Below are positions 50,615 through 59,749 of a stretch of 64,000 nucleotides of DNA, one piece after another. The notes below the pieces were generated by a model. It saw only the letters and a list, made by a program, of their open reading frames with translations. It was not told where the DNA came from and made no database searches. Source of the DNA: Algoriphagus lacus (GTDB lineage: Bacteria > Bacteroidota > Bacteroidia > Cytophagales > Cyclobacteriaceae); NCBI RefSeq assembly GCF_003583985.1, contig NZ_QXML01000001.1, positions 806,001 to 870,000 of the forward strand, given 5' to 3'. Position 1 is the stretch's first letter. Each line of letters starts with the position of its first letter. The position numbers and the translations under genes are program-made.

Positions 50615-53608
50615 TTATTTAAAGTTTACAGTTACACCAAGCGTGAATGAACGCGTTTGGAAATAAGTATTTCTACGCTCAATACCTGGAGAAAGTGCAG
50701 ATGTGAACGCGTCTCCGTTTTCTGAGTCGTTAGTTCTCACTTCAGGATCGATACCAGTGTAATTTGTGATGGTAAATAAGTTCTGAGCAGCTGCATAGAA
50801 TCTCAATGAGCTCAGATTTGCTGATTTGGTCTTCACATTGTACCCCAATTCCATGTTGTCCAGACGGATGAAAGAAGCATCCTCAACTACTGAACTGTTG
50901 AAAGTAGGAGTAGATACTACCAATGGGTTTGTTGGAGTTTTGTCCGTGATTACAGAGTTCCAAGTGTTGGATGCTGGGTCAGCATTCTCATAGAAACCTC
51001 TGTAGGAGTTGTATAGATCGTGACCCCATGCACCTCTAAGGAAGAAGCTTAGGTTCCACTGTCCCCACATCAAATTGTTAGCAAAACCAAACTCACCTTT
51101 TGGAAGACCGTTACCCAATTTTTCGAACTGGTTAGGGTCTGTGGTAGAGAGAATGTACTGTCCGTCTTCAGTTAATCCATTCAGTTTTGGACCGTAAATA
51201 TCACCCAAAGTTTGTCCAACTCGGTTGTAGATGATTGGGTTGTTATTCTGACCTGGAGAACCTGGAGTTGCAAATCTCAATTCTTCAAAACCAAGGTCAC
51301 CGTTTGACAAGCTTTCAATGGTAGTCTTGTCATAGATGGTGAAGTTTAAATTTGGAGTCCACTTCAAGGCGCCTTTTCCAATCTGTGTCACACCTACTGC
51401 AAATTCGAAACCTGCAGCTCTCAAGTCAGCAAGGTTTACCCAAGTAGAAGAAGCAGTGTTGAATCTTCCTGGATCAAACGGGTTTGGAGCACCAGTTGCA
51501 ACCGGAACGTTGAACAACAAGTCAGAAATATTTCTGGTGTAGTAATCCACGCTACCTGTTACTTTATTGTCCCAGATGCCGAAGTCAATACCTACGTTGA
51601 ATTCTTTCTTTGTCTCCCACTTCAAATCTTTATTAGGATTGGAAAACTGGTTGATACCAACAAAGATGTCATTTTGAGTCAGCGGATCACCGTCAAGGTC
51701 AATTCTGTTTCCGTTGCCGTACACACCCAAAGCCAAGGTTGGAGATGGAGGAAGGTTACCAGTTACACCATAAGAAACTCTAGGCTTGAACTGAGAAAAC
51801 AGACCCATATCAAAAACTTGGGTGAAGTCAGAACCCACAGAGAATGCTGGGAAGATACCAGTCTGGTTATTTTCACCAAAACCTGAGTACGTTTCTGATC
51901 TAACAGACGCTGAAACGAAAACGATATTGTCCCAGTTGAAGTTTGCTCTACCGAACACTGAGTTCAACTGATCTTCATTGGCAAAAGAGGAAACGTTGGT
52001 ATTGTTACCGACACGGATAGCGCCAGCACCCAAGTTATTCCATCCCAAGTCAAACAGGTATTGTCTTACTCTTGCATTGAATCCTTGGTTGGTAGTGTAT
52101 TGTACACCTACACCACCCAAGAGGGTCATGTTTAATTTGTCACTGAGGTCAGTTTCGTATCTCAAGGTTGATTCGAAGATTCGCTGCTTTCGGTCGAAAG
52201 TGTTCCTTTCAGCAGAACCTGTAGCACCAATACCTACCTGGAAGTCTTGCAAAGACCAGAAACCACCTGAAAGTGTATTTCTTCTGTCCTGAGAATACTG
52301 TGCAGTCAAAGTCAAGTTGGAAAGAATGTCGAACTCCGCTCTGTATGAAGTTAAGGCTGTTTTAGTCTCACCTACGAACTTTTGCTGTTTAGCCAAAGCG
52401 ACAGGGTTGTAGAAGTCAAACAAGTCTCTCTGGAAATACCCACCGAATCTGTTAATCGCTGTTTCAGTGGACTCAGTAATAGGAGCAGTTGGGTTGTAGA
52501 TGGTCGCATATCGAAATGCAGCATCATTGATAGACTCAGAGTCTACATTGGTGAAGGACAAATTGATATTCAATCTCAATCTGTTGTTCAATGCTCCCTG
52601 AGACAGGTTCAAACGAGTGTTCAATCTTTCGTTTCCTACACCGTTCACGATACCGTTGTTATCACGATAGTTAACAGCAGCCATGTAATTGGAGTTTCCA
52701 AAGCTTCCGGAAACACTTGCGTTGGTAGTGTAAGAGAAAGCATTGTCAATCAATTCATCTCTCCAATCTGTTTTGCTTCCGAAATCAGTACCGCCTCTAG
52801 CCACAAATTCTTCCGGAGAAAGAACAGGGATTAGATTAGTAGCCTGATCCATTGTACCGAAGGTGTTGATGTTTACATTGGTTGTACCTTCTTTTTTGCC
52901 TTGCTTGGTAGTAGTGATCAAGATAACACCTGAAGAACCTCTTGCACCATAAATAGCTGCTGCCGAACCGTCCTTTAATACATCGATGGACTGAATGTCG
53001 TTAGGGTCAACGTTTTCAATCGATGCACCAATTACACCATCCAATACGATTAGAGGAGATGAGTTGGCACCGAAAGTAGATAGACCTCTCAGACGTACAG
53101 TAAAACCGTTGTTAGGGTTACCACCTGGTCTGGTGATAGAAAGACCGGCAACTTTACCTTGAAGCAACTGAGCAGGGTTAGTGATGTTACCTCTGTTGAA
53201 GTCTTCCGGCTTTACACCTACAACAGCAGAAGTAATTTCCTTTTTGTCCTGTGAACCATAACCAATAACCACAGCTTCCTGGAGACTTTGAATGTCTTCT
53301 TCAAGATTTACAGTGATGGTGGTTTGGTTACCGATTTCGATTTCCTGGGTTAAGTAACCCACGAAAGAAACCACTAGTGTTTGATCACCTGCCTGGAGTT
53401 GGAGGGTAAACTTACCATCCAGGTCAGTAGCTGTGCCTCGGGTCGTACCTTTGACAAGTACAGTGGCGCCAGGAACAGGGTCTCCAAGAGCAGCATCCAG
53501 GATTGTACCTGAAATGGTGCGGTTTTGGGCGTTAACAGTTGCCATCACACTTAGTACAAGTGCAAAAGCAAGCATCAACGACTTGAGTTTTGGTAAATAA
53601 TTGCTCAT
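50615..53608 (-). CDS. SusC/RagA family TonB-linked outer membrane transporter
   Basis: The 997-residue protein has a signal peptide ending VNAQN. Next comes a carboxypeptidase-regulatory-like (CarboxypepD_reg) domain (ISGTILDAALGDPVPGATVL), then the TonB-box and plug region (EAVVIGYGSQDKKEITSAVV, then LRGLSTFGANSSPLIVLDG and SAAAIYGARGSSGVILITT), followed by a 22-strand barrel that ends SFTLGVTVNFK. SusC transporters import ligands too large for porins, powered by TonB, and pair with SusD lids. It is the first gene of the operon. The LacI-like palindrome 194 bases upstream is the likely control point. Confidence 0.94.
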   Translation of the reverse strand: MSNYLPKLKSLMLAFALVLSVMATVNAQNRTISGTILDAALGDPVPGATVLVKGTTRGTATDLDGKFTLQLQAGDQTLVVSFVGYLTQEIEIGNQTTITVNLEEDIQSLQEAVVIGYGSQDKKEITSAVVGVKPEDFNRGNITNPAQLLQGKVAGLSITRPGGNPNNGFTVRLRGLSTFGANSSPLIVLDGVIGASIENVDPNDIQSIDVLKDGSAAAIYGARGSSGVILITTTKQGKKEGTTNVNINTFGTMDQATNLIPVLSPEEFVARGGTDFGSKTDWRDELIDNAFSYTTNASVSGSFGNSNYMAAVNYRDNNGIVNGVGNERLNTRLNLSQGALNNRLRLNINLSFTNVDSESINDAAFRYATIYNPTAPITESTETAINRFGGYFQRDLFDFYNPVALAKQQKFVGETKTALTSYRAEFDILSNLTLTAQYSQDRRNTLSGGFWSLQDFQVGIGATGSAERNTFDRKQRIFESTLRYETDLSDKLNMTLLGGVGVQYTTNQGFNARVRQYLFDLGWNNLGAGAIRVGNNTNVSSFANEDQLNSVFGRANFNWDNIVFVSASVRSETYSGFGENNQTGIFPAFSVGSDFTQVFDMGLFSQFKPRVSYGVTGNLPPSPTLALGVYGNGNRIDLDGDPLTQNDIFVGINQFSNPNKDLKWETKKEFNVGIDFGIWDNKVTGSVDYYTRNISDLLFNVPVATGAPNPFDPGRFNTASSTWVNLADLRAAGFEFAVGVTQIGKGALKWTPNLNFTIYDKTTIESLSNGDLGFEELRFATPGSPGQNNNPIIYNRVGQTLGDIYGPKLNGLTEDGQYILSTTDPNQFEKLGNGLPKGEFGFANNLMWGQWNLSFFLRGAWGHDLYNSYRGFYENADPASNTWNSVITDKTPTNPLVVSTPTFNSSVVEDASFIRLDNMELGYNVKTKSANLSSLRFYAAAQNLFTITNYTGIDPEVRTNDSENGDAFTSALSPGIERRNTYFQTRSFTLGVTVNFK

Positions 53609-53769
53609 AGGGTTTTTTGTTTTTGAAAAAAGCGAAATAGGTATGAGTACTTAATTTCTCAAGCAAAGTGATGTGAAATTTTTGATTTTGCAATTATTAA
53701 CAAATGCCCCCGTACTCACTCAAAAAATCTATTTCCAACAGAATTATATATTATTTGACGATTAATTAA

Positions 53770-53800
53770 CAAATGTTTTATTTTGTTGATAGGAAATCAA
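53770..53800 (-). promoter_or_regulatory. Candidate susC promoter
   Basis: On the minus strand TTG (53798-53800) is followed after 20 bases by AACATTTG (53770-53777), one mismatch from the TAnnTTTG consensus. The predicted transcript start gives a leader of about 155 bases before susC. An alternative lies nearer the gene (TAATTCTG with a longer spacer). Confidence 0.35.
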
Positions 53801-53801
53801 T

Positions 53802-53815
53802 GGAAAACGTTTTCC
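53802..53815. promoter_or_regulatory. LacI-family-like operator palindrome upstream of susC
   Basis: GGAAAACGTTTTCC is a perfect 14-base palindrome with the central CG and AAAACGTTTT core typical of LacI/CcpA/PurR-family operators. It sits immediately upstream of the candidate susC promoter. No LacI-family gene is in the window, so the regulator would be encoded elsewhere. Confidence 0.5.
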
Positions 53816-54117
53816 GTTTGAAGAAACTTAAAAAATTTACTTTTTATTAAATAAATGAAAATTTCATTGCTTCATCGAATCTCTGTTTCTGGCTTAGAAT
53901 CAACATTTTGAAAATTTTTAAAAAAGTGTGATGGTTTAAAAAAATTATTTCAGAAGAGTTTCGTTTCGGTATTTCTGCAGTTCATACCAGATGAATAAAA
54001 TAACTAATCAGAAATAGTTAAATAATTTTCTTCAATTCCTAAAACATGTAAAAACCGGCCAAGCAACCTTATCGTTTGTCGAGGCATCTCTATATTTATC
54101 TAGTTAAACCAACTTTT

Positions 54118-56781
54118 ATGAAATCAGAGATTCGCTTCTCAGTTCTTTCTTTGGTATTGTTTCTTTTTGCTTTTCACAATGCCTTGTTTGGTCAGGGTAT
54201 CAAAGGAAAAGTAGTAACTGTAGAAAATGCACCCCTACCATTTGCCTCGGTTTACATCCGGAATTTGGAGGATGGGGTGCCTACCAATGAAAATGGGCTT
54301 TACGAATTCAAGCTTAAGCCGGGTTATTATGATGTCATTGTCCAATATCTGGGCTACAAGTCCCGACTGGAAACGGTAGAAGTCAAAGATGCCTGGGTGA
54401 CCTTGGACTTTGTGTTAGAGCCACAGATTTACAACCTCAGTGAAGTGGAAGTACGGGCCGGTGCCGAAGATCCGGCGCTCACCATTATGCGGAAGGCCAT
54501 TTCAAAAGCAAAGTATCATCGTCTTCAGCTTCAAAAATACTCCACTACCGTTTATTTAAAAGGGACTGGTCAGTTGACGGATGCTCCTTTTTTTATGAAA
54601 AAGACCTTGGAAGAAGAGGGGCTGAAGTTAAATGAGGCCTACACCTCCGAATCTGTCTCCCGGATTATTTTTACACTACCTGACAAGGTGGAAGAACGGG
54701 TCATTTCTATCCGAACCAACGGAGACAATCAAGGAACTTCCCCTGCGCCTTATATTCAAACCTCATTCTATCAGGACCAGATCAATGAAATTATTTCTCC
54801 CTTGTCCAGGTCTGCTTTTACCTATTATCAGTTTAAGTACGAAGGCAGCTTTTTTGACCAAAATGTCATGGTCAGCAAAATCAAGGTAACCCCAAGATCA
54901 AGGGGAGAGCGGGTTTTCGAAGGCTATATCTACATCATAGAGGATCTTTGGGCTATCCACAGTCTGGATTTGCGGACTTCACTTTTTGGTTTTCAGATTT
55001 CAGCCAAGCAACAATATGCCCCAGTAGCTGAAAATGTCTGGATGCCCCTGACTCACAGTTACACGTTTGGAGGGAAGATTTTTGGTTTTGAGGGAGAATT
55101 CAAATATCTGGCCTCTACTAGGGATTATGAGGTGACGCTCAATCCGGATTTGGTGAAAGTTCCTGAAATCATTGATGAAAAAGTACAGGATGTACCTCAG
55201 GATGCTACAAAATTCAAAAAGTCGGTTTCAGCCTTGGAGCAGTTGGCAAGCGAAGAGCCCAAGACAAGAAAAGAATACCGGAAGCTGTTGAATGAATATG
55301 AGAAGGCTGCCTTGAAAGAGGAGCAGGTTGCCGAAAAACAGGATGTCGTTTCAGAGCGATATTACAGCATTGATACATTGGCGAAAAAACGAGACTTGAG
55401 CTATTGGGACAGCATTCGGCCGGTTCCGTTGACATTGAAGGAAATCGAGGGGTACAAGCGAGACGATAGCCTAGCGACAGTAGAAGTGGCCAAGCTGAGT
55501 GAGGTGGATTCGGTAGCAAAAAAGGCAAGATCCGGATTCAAGCCACTTGAGGTTTTGACAGGTGGTTCCTATTCCTTTGGAAAAGGTGTCTCGGTTGGTT
55601 TTAAACAGAATCTGACCAAAATCTCCTTTAACACGGTGGAAGGATGGAAAGTAGGAATGGGCTTTTTCTACCGGAAATATTCAGAAGTCAAGCTTGCAGA
55701 CAGCGTAAACAGAATCCGAAAGAGTTTCAACATCGAGCCTGAGCTTCGATATGGGTTTTCCAGTGACCGGTTTTACGGCAAAGTCAATTTCCGTTGGTCA
55801 CATACTCAGCCGACTTCCGGACAGACTTGGGGATTGGAGGGTGGAAGGTACATCTACCAATTCAATTCGGATGATCCCATCCAGGAGCAAGTCAATGCGG
55901 CCTATTCCTTGTTGGTCCGAAAAAACTATATGAAGCTCTACGAACAGGATTTTGTAAGAGCATATTGGTCGCATCGGGTAAATTATGGACTCACCTATCG
56001 GGTAAACTTTACTTGGGCCGAGCGAAGGGAATTGTTCAATACGTCGGATTATTCATTCTATAATAAGCCTGAGAGGGAATATACCCCTAACCGTCCCGAC
56101 AATGTAGAGGCTGGTGATGAAGTATTTCAAAACAACCAAATTGCCAAACTTAACGCCTCTTTGGAATGGAGACCGGGCTTGACGTATACCATCCGTGACG
56201 GAAGGAAATCGCCAAACTATGAACGATCGCCCTTGTTGACTTTTACTTATCAAAAAGCTTTTCCGGGATTTTTCGGTGCTTCAGATGCCAGCAAATTTGA
56301 CTTGGTCGAAGTGGGATTAAAGCACGATGTCAAGTTTGGAGTAAGCGGGAAGCTGGATTTCAATGTTACCGCGGGGACATTTCTCAACAATGACCGGGTT
56401 TATTTTCAGGACTTCAAGCATTTTGGAGGCAACCGAACCATCTTTTCAAACTTTGGTCCGGCGTCCAATTACCGGTTTATGGATTATTATAAATACAGCA
56501 CCAATTCGTCTTTCATTTCAGGGATTGCACACTACCAGTTCAGAAAGTTTTTGCTGACCCAATTGCCCATGCTGAGGTTTTCGGGGTTGAGGGAAAACAT
56601 CTTTGTCAATTACCTTAAAACCGAAAACTCCCCGCACTACACCGAAATCGGGTATTCGCTGGATAATCTGTTCAGGATATTCAGGCTAGAGTTGGGTGTA
56701 GCCTTTGAAAATGGAAAATACTTAAGAAGTGGACCTTTGTTTGGGATCGCGACCTTTATTGATGTCAACTTTGAGGACTAA
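54118..56781 (+). CDS. DUF5686 outer membrane protein with carboxypeptidase-regulatory-like domain
   Basis: The start was set at MKSEIRFSVLSLVLFLF, giving a signal peptide ending ALFGQ; an upstream Met adds 14 residues. The 887-residue protein opens with a carboxypeptidase-regulatory-like beta-sandwich (IKGKVVTVENAPLPFASVYI, then YYDVIVQYLGYKSRLETVEV) and continues as the DUF5686 family, whose C-terminal part has many amphipathic strands ending in FIDVNFED. DUF5686 proteins are Bacteroidota outer-membrane proteins of unknown function. It is transcribed divergently from susC but has no evident functional link to it. The terminator at 56783 lies just after its stop. Confidence 0.85.
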   Translation: MKSEIRFSVLSLVLFLFAFHNALFGQGIKGKVVTVENAPLPFASVYIRNLEDGVPTNENGLYEFKLKPGYYDVIVQYLGYKSRLETVEVKDAWVTLDFVLEPQIYNLSEVEVRAGAEDPALTIMRKAISKAKYHRLQLQKYSTTVYLKGTGQLTDAPFFMKKTLEEEGLKLNEAYTSESVSRIIFTLPDKVEERVISIRTNGDNQGTSPAPYIQTSFYQDQINEIISPLSRSAFTYYQFKYEGSFFDQNVMVSKIKVTPRSRGERVFEGYIYIIEDLWAIHSLDLRTSLFGFQISAKQQYAPVAENVWMPLTHSYTFGGKIFGFEGEFKYLASTRDYEVTLNPDLVKVPEIIDEKVQDVPQDATKFKKSVSALEQLASEEPKTRKEYRKLLNEYEKAALKEEQVAEKQDVVSERYYSIDTLAKKRDLSYWDSIRPVPLTLKEIEGYKRDDSLATVEVAKLSEVDSVAKKARSGFKPLEVLTGGSYSFGKGVSVGFKQNLTKISFNTVEGWKVGMGFFYRKYSEVKLADSVNRIRKSFNIEPELRYGFSSDRFYGKVNFRWSHTQPTSGQTWGLEGGRYIYQFNSDDPIQEQVNAAYSLLVRKNYMKLYEQDFVRAYWSHRVNYGLTYRVNFTWAERRELFNTSDYSFYNKPEREYTPNRPDNVEAGDEVFQNNQIAKLNASLEWRPGLTYTIRDGRKSPNYERSPLLTFTYQKAFPGFFGASDASKFDLVEVGLKHDVKFGVSGKLDFNVTAGTFLNNDRVYFQDFKHFGGNRTIFSNFGPASNYRFMDYYKYSTNSSFISGIAHYQFRKFLLTQLPMLRFSGLRENIFVNYLKTENSPHYTEIGYSLDNLFRIFRLELGVAFENGKYLRSGPLFGIATFIDVNFED

Positions 56782-56782
56782 A

Positions 56783-56824
56783 AACACAAAACCCGGCAAC
56801 TGGAAGGAAGCCGGGTTTTGTGTT
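56783..56824. terminator. Bidirectional terminator between DUF5686 gene and frr
   Basis: A 15-bp stem: arms AACACAAAACCCGGC (56783-56797) and GCCGGGTTTTGTGTT (56810-56824) with a 12-base loop. It lies between convergent genes and can end transcripts from both. Confidence 0.85.
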
Positions 56825-56841
56825 CTAACAATTTGCCGAAA

Positions 56842-57402
56842 TCAGACTTTCATGATGTCCAATTCCTTTTTGGCAAGCAGCTCTTCGATTTTCGCAGAAA
56901 ACTGATCTGTGAGTTTTTGCACTTGGTCTTCGGCTCGCTTGACCGCATCTTCAGAAGCCCCATCTTTTTGAAGTTTTCTCAGGGATTCATTGGTGTCTTT
57001 TCGGATGCTTCGGATGGAGATTTTGCCGGTTTCACATTCCTGTTTGGCTTGTTTTACCAAGTTGATTCGACGCTCTTCTGTCAAAGCAGGAATCGTCAGA
57101 ATGATGATTTCTCCGTTGTTTTGAGGAGCAAGGCCCAAATCTGAATTGATGATTGCCTTCTCGATTTCTGAAATCAGATTTCGTTCGAAAGGTTTGATGG
57201 CAAGAGTTCTCGCATCAGGAGTAGTTACGGAGGATACCTGGTTCAATGGAGTAGGGGATCCATAGTATTGCACCATTATGCCGTCCAATAGGTTAGGCAT
57301 TGCTTTGCCGGCGCGGATTTTTACCAATTCAGCTGCAGTATGATCTACAGCTTTTTGCATCAGTTCTTTTGCTTCGTCTAGGAATAACTCGATTTCTTCC
57401 AT
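56842..57402 (-). CDS. frr: Ribosome recycling factor
   Basis: The 186-residue protein releases the post-termination ribosome together with EF-G. The hallmarks are M-x-KAVDHTAAELVKIRAGKAMP (cited as AELVKIRAGKAMP), YYGSPTPLNQVSSVTTPDAR, and the C-terminal helix bundle with EERRINLVKQAKQECE. Length is exactly that of the family (about 185). It follows pyrH by 14 bases, the classical pyrH-frr order. Confidence 0.97.
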   Translation of the reverse strand: MEEIELFLDEAKELMQKAVDHTAAELVKIRAGKAMPNLLDGIMVQYYGSPTPLNQVSSVTTPDARTLAIKPFERNLISEIEKAIINSDLGLAPQNNGEIIILTIPALTEERRINLVKQAKQECETGKISIRSIRKDTNESLRKLQKDGASEDAVKRAEDQVQKLTDQFSAKIEELLAKKELDIMKV

Positions 57403-57416
57403 GATTTTATTCTGGA

Positions 57417-58124
57417 TTATGCGGTGATCAATGTTCCGATTTCTTCTCCTTGTACAAGTTTACTTAGGTTGCCGGCCTTGTTCATATCAAATACGATGAT
57501 CGGCAAGTTGTTTTCCTGGCAGAGTGTAAAGGCAGTCATGTCCATCACACTCAAATTTTTCTCATAGACTTCTGAGAAGGTAATGTTGTTGTATTTCGTA
57601 GCTGATTTATCTTTTTCGGGATCTGCTGTATAAACACCGTCCACGCGAGTTCCTTTGAGCACAACATCCGCTTCGATTTCGATGGCTCGAAGGGCGGCTG
57701 TAGAATCAGTAGTGAAGTAGGGATTACCGATTCCTGCACCAAAAATCACAATTCTACCTTTTTCTAGGTGACGGATGGCCCTCCTGCGGATAAACGGTTC
57801 GCAGACGCTTTCGATCTTGATGCCCGACATCAGGCGGGTGAACATGTGGTTTTGTTCCAAGGCACTTTGCAAAGCCATCGCATTGATCAGGGTAGCCAAC
57901 ATTCCCATGTAATCTCCTTGCACGCGGTCAATTCCTGATTTTTCTGCCTGTACTCCTCTGAAAATATTTCCCCCACCGATCACGATGGCAATCTCCACGC
58001 CCATATCTTTCACTTTTCGGATTTCATCGGCATATTGTTGAAGACGGGAAGGGTCGATACCGTAGTTTTTATCGCCCATCAAGGCTTCTCCACTGAGTTT
58101 GAGCAGAATGCGGTTGTATTTCAT
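57417..58124 (-). CDS. pyrH: UMP kinase
   Basis: The 235-residue enzyme phosphorylates UMP to UDP. Hallmarks are [12 protein letters not shown] at the start, [49 protein letters not shown] (cited as [19 protein letters not shown]), [15 protein letters not shown] and the C-terminal EIGTLI. A TATATTTG at 58234-58241 on the minus strand matches the Bacteroidota -7 element, but no TTTG partner at the right distance was found. Confidence 0.97.
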   Translation of the reverse strand: MKYNRILLKLSGEALMGDKNYGIDPSRLQQYADEIRKVKDMGVEIAIVIGGGNIFRGVQAEKSGIDRVQGDYMGMLATLINAMALQSALEQNHMFTRLMSGIKIESVCEPFIRRRAIRHLEKGRIVIFGAGIGNPYFTTDSTAALRAIEIEADVVLKGTRVDGVYTADPEKDKSATKYNNITFSEVYEKNLSVMDMTAFTLCQENNLPIIVFDMNKAGNLSKLVQGEEIGTLITA

Positions 58125-58323
58125 TTATCGGATGGTTGAATTCTAAAGTTCTGATCGGGATTAAGCCGATCCTTATTTGGATTTACTTGTCAAAATCTGA
58201 TCGAATCGACCTTAAAAAGTCTAAACAATCCGACAAATATAATTTCTTCAACTCACAATGCTAGAGCCAAATCCAAAAATGGAAAAATGGGAGTTAAATT
58301 AGGATAGAAGTAAACCATCGGCT

Positions 58324-59151
58324 ATGGACTTTTGGGACACAAAACGGATTTGGATTGTCGGTGCTTCCTCCGGAATTGGAGAAGGCTTGGTAAGGCTATT
58401 GGCTGAAAAAGGTGCAAACCTGATCCTGTCGGCAAGAAATGAATCAAAGCTCCTTGAGCTGAAATCATCATTTCCCAAATCTAAAATTGAAGTTTTGTCA
58501 CTCGATGTCGAAGAAATTTCCGCACTCCCAGGAAAAACTAGTCAAGCGTGGCAAATCTTTGGTGGCTTGGACTATGTGTTTTTGAATGCCGGGATGTCTG
58601 TCCGTGATTTGGTCACTGAGTGCAAACTTGAAGTGGAGCGAAAAATTATGGATATCAATTTCTGGGGGCCGGTTGCGATTTCCAAAGAGCTACTGAAACT
58701 TAGAACCCCGGAAAACCCACTTCATTTGGTGCTTACTTCCAGTCTTAGTGGAAAATACGGTGTACCCAAACTAGCCGCTTATGCAGCTTCGAAGCATGCC
58801 ATTCAGGGGTACTTTGATTCCCTAAGAGCTGAAACTCACGGTTCGGGACTATTTATTCACATCGTCATTCCGGGATTTATCCAAACCAACATCACCGTGG
58901 CTGGACTTCGTGGAGATGGAAGTACCAGTGGGAAAATGCAAAATGCATTGGCAGATGGAATGGATCCAATTCGCTGTGCTAAGGGGATTTTATTAGGATT
59001 GGAGAAAGAGAAGGAGGAATTTGTTGTGGGAGGTTCTGAGCGTTACACGGTGGCCCTCAACCGACTTTTTCCGGGATTGATGAAAGTGTTGATTCGGTCC
59101 AATCCGCTCCAAAGACTAAAAAAATTCCGGAAGACTTTTTTCCGAAAGTAA
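58324..59151 (+). CDS. SDR family oxidoreductase
   Basis: The 275-residue protein is a classical short-chain dehydrogenase/reductase: IVGASSGIGEG at the N-terminus, FLNAGMSVRD, the Ser in VLTSSLSGKYGVPKLAAYAASKHA (cited as LTSSLSGKYG and YAASKHA), and a C-terminal basic tail (RLKKFRKTFFRK) that could touch a membrane. It is similar in layout to DHRS7-like reductases that act on lipid or retinoid carbonyls. No neighbour suggests a substrate. It is monocistronic, between pyrH (divergent) and a bidirectional terminator. Confidence 0.9.
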   Translation: MDFWDTKRIWIVGASSGIGEGLVRLLAEKGANLILSARNESKLLELKSSFPKSKIEVLSLDVEEISALPGKTSQAWQIFGGLDYVFLNAGMSVRDLVTECKLEVERKIMDINFWGPVAISKELLKLRTPENPLHLVLTSSLSGKYGVPKLAAYAASKHAIQGYFDSLRAETHGSGLFIHIVIPGFIQTNITVAGLRGDGSTSGKMQNALADGMDPIRCAKGILLGLEKEKEEFVVGGSERYTVALNRLFPGLMKVLIRSNPLQRLKKFRKTFFRK

Positions 59152-59152
59152 A

Positions 59153-59174
59153 AAAGCAACCTGAAGGTTGCTTT
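59153..59174. terminator. Bidirectional terminator between SDR and biotin carrier genes
   Basis: Arms AAAGCAACCT (59153-59162) and AGGTTGCTTT (59165-59174) are complementary across a GA spacer, giving a stem of 9-10 bp. The minus strand has a following T-run. It lies between two converging genes. Confidence 0.8.
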
Positions 59175-59179
59175 GATTA

Positions 59180-59674
59180 TTAAAACTGAATCAGGACCTG
59201 ATTCTTTTCCACACTTTGTTTTAGGGCTACTTTCACATCCTTTACGACACCATCTCCCGGTGACTTGATGATGTTTTCCATTTTCATGGCTTCCAGGATC
59301 AGGACCACATCACCCTTCCTGACTTCGTCTCCAGGTTTTACTTTTAGGTCTAAAATAAGACCCGGCATAGGCGCTTTGATGTCTTTTACAGTGCCGGAAC
59401 CAGCAGCGCTCATTCCCATTTGCTCCAATAATAGATCAAAACGGTCCTTAAGCTGTAGTGTCGCGGTTTTGTATCCAACTCGGATTTGAAGGCTTTTTGA
59501 TTCTCTGTCAAGCGATAGCAATTCAGCTTCGACGGACTCATTTCCACGGATTAGATGGACTTTTCTGTCCCCGATCCATTTCATGTCCCAAGCAAGTGGC
59601 TTTTGGTTGACTTTGATCGAATCCTCGGTTTTTTCGACCGAATGGGCGGTGTCTTGAAGGATAACTGAAAACAT
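59180..59674 (-). CDS. Biotin/lipoyl-containing carrier protein (acyl-CoA carboxylase biotin subunit)
   Basis: The 164-residue protein ends in a biotinyl domain: IKAPMPGLILDL, KPGDEVRKGDVVLILEAMKMEN with the biotinylated Lys131 in EAMKM, and KDVKVALKQSVEKNQVLIQF (cited as VALKQSVEKNQVLI). Its N-terminal ~90 residues resemble the linker-like part of propionyl/methylmalonyl-CoA carboxylase gamma-type subunits. It would carry CO2 between biotin carboxylase and carboxyltransferase. The carboxylase and transferase subunits are not adjacent, so its partner complex is elsewhere in the genome. Confidence 0.88.
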   Translation of the reverse strand: MFSVILQDTAHSVEKTEDSIKVNQKPLAWDMKWIGDRKVHLIRGNESVEAELLSLDRESKSLQIRVGYKTATLQLKDRFDLLLEQMGMSAAGSGTVKDIKAPMPGLILDLKVKPGDEVRKGDVVLILEAMKMENIIKSPGDGVVKDVKVALKQSVEKNQVLIQF

Positions 59675-59749
59675 TCCTGCTATTTTGGGTGTGAATATAC
59701 ATCAAGCGGGGAAATTGCCTCGTTAAGATTTTTCTCAACTATCAAACAA

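Larger units (their letters stand above)
53609..54117. other. AT-rich divergent regulatory region upstream of susC and the DUF5686 gene
   Basis: This 509-base gap has no credible gene. It carries the palindrome at 53802-53815 and a candidate minus-strand promoter at 53770-53800. It is strongly AT-rich, and no promoter for the plus-strand gene could be fixed. Confidence 0.6.
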
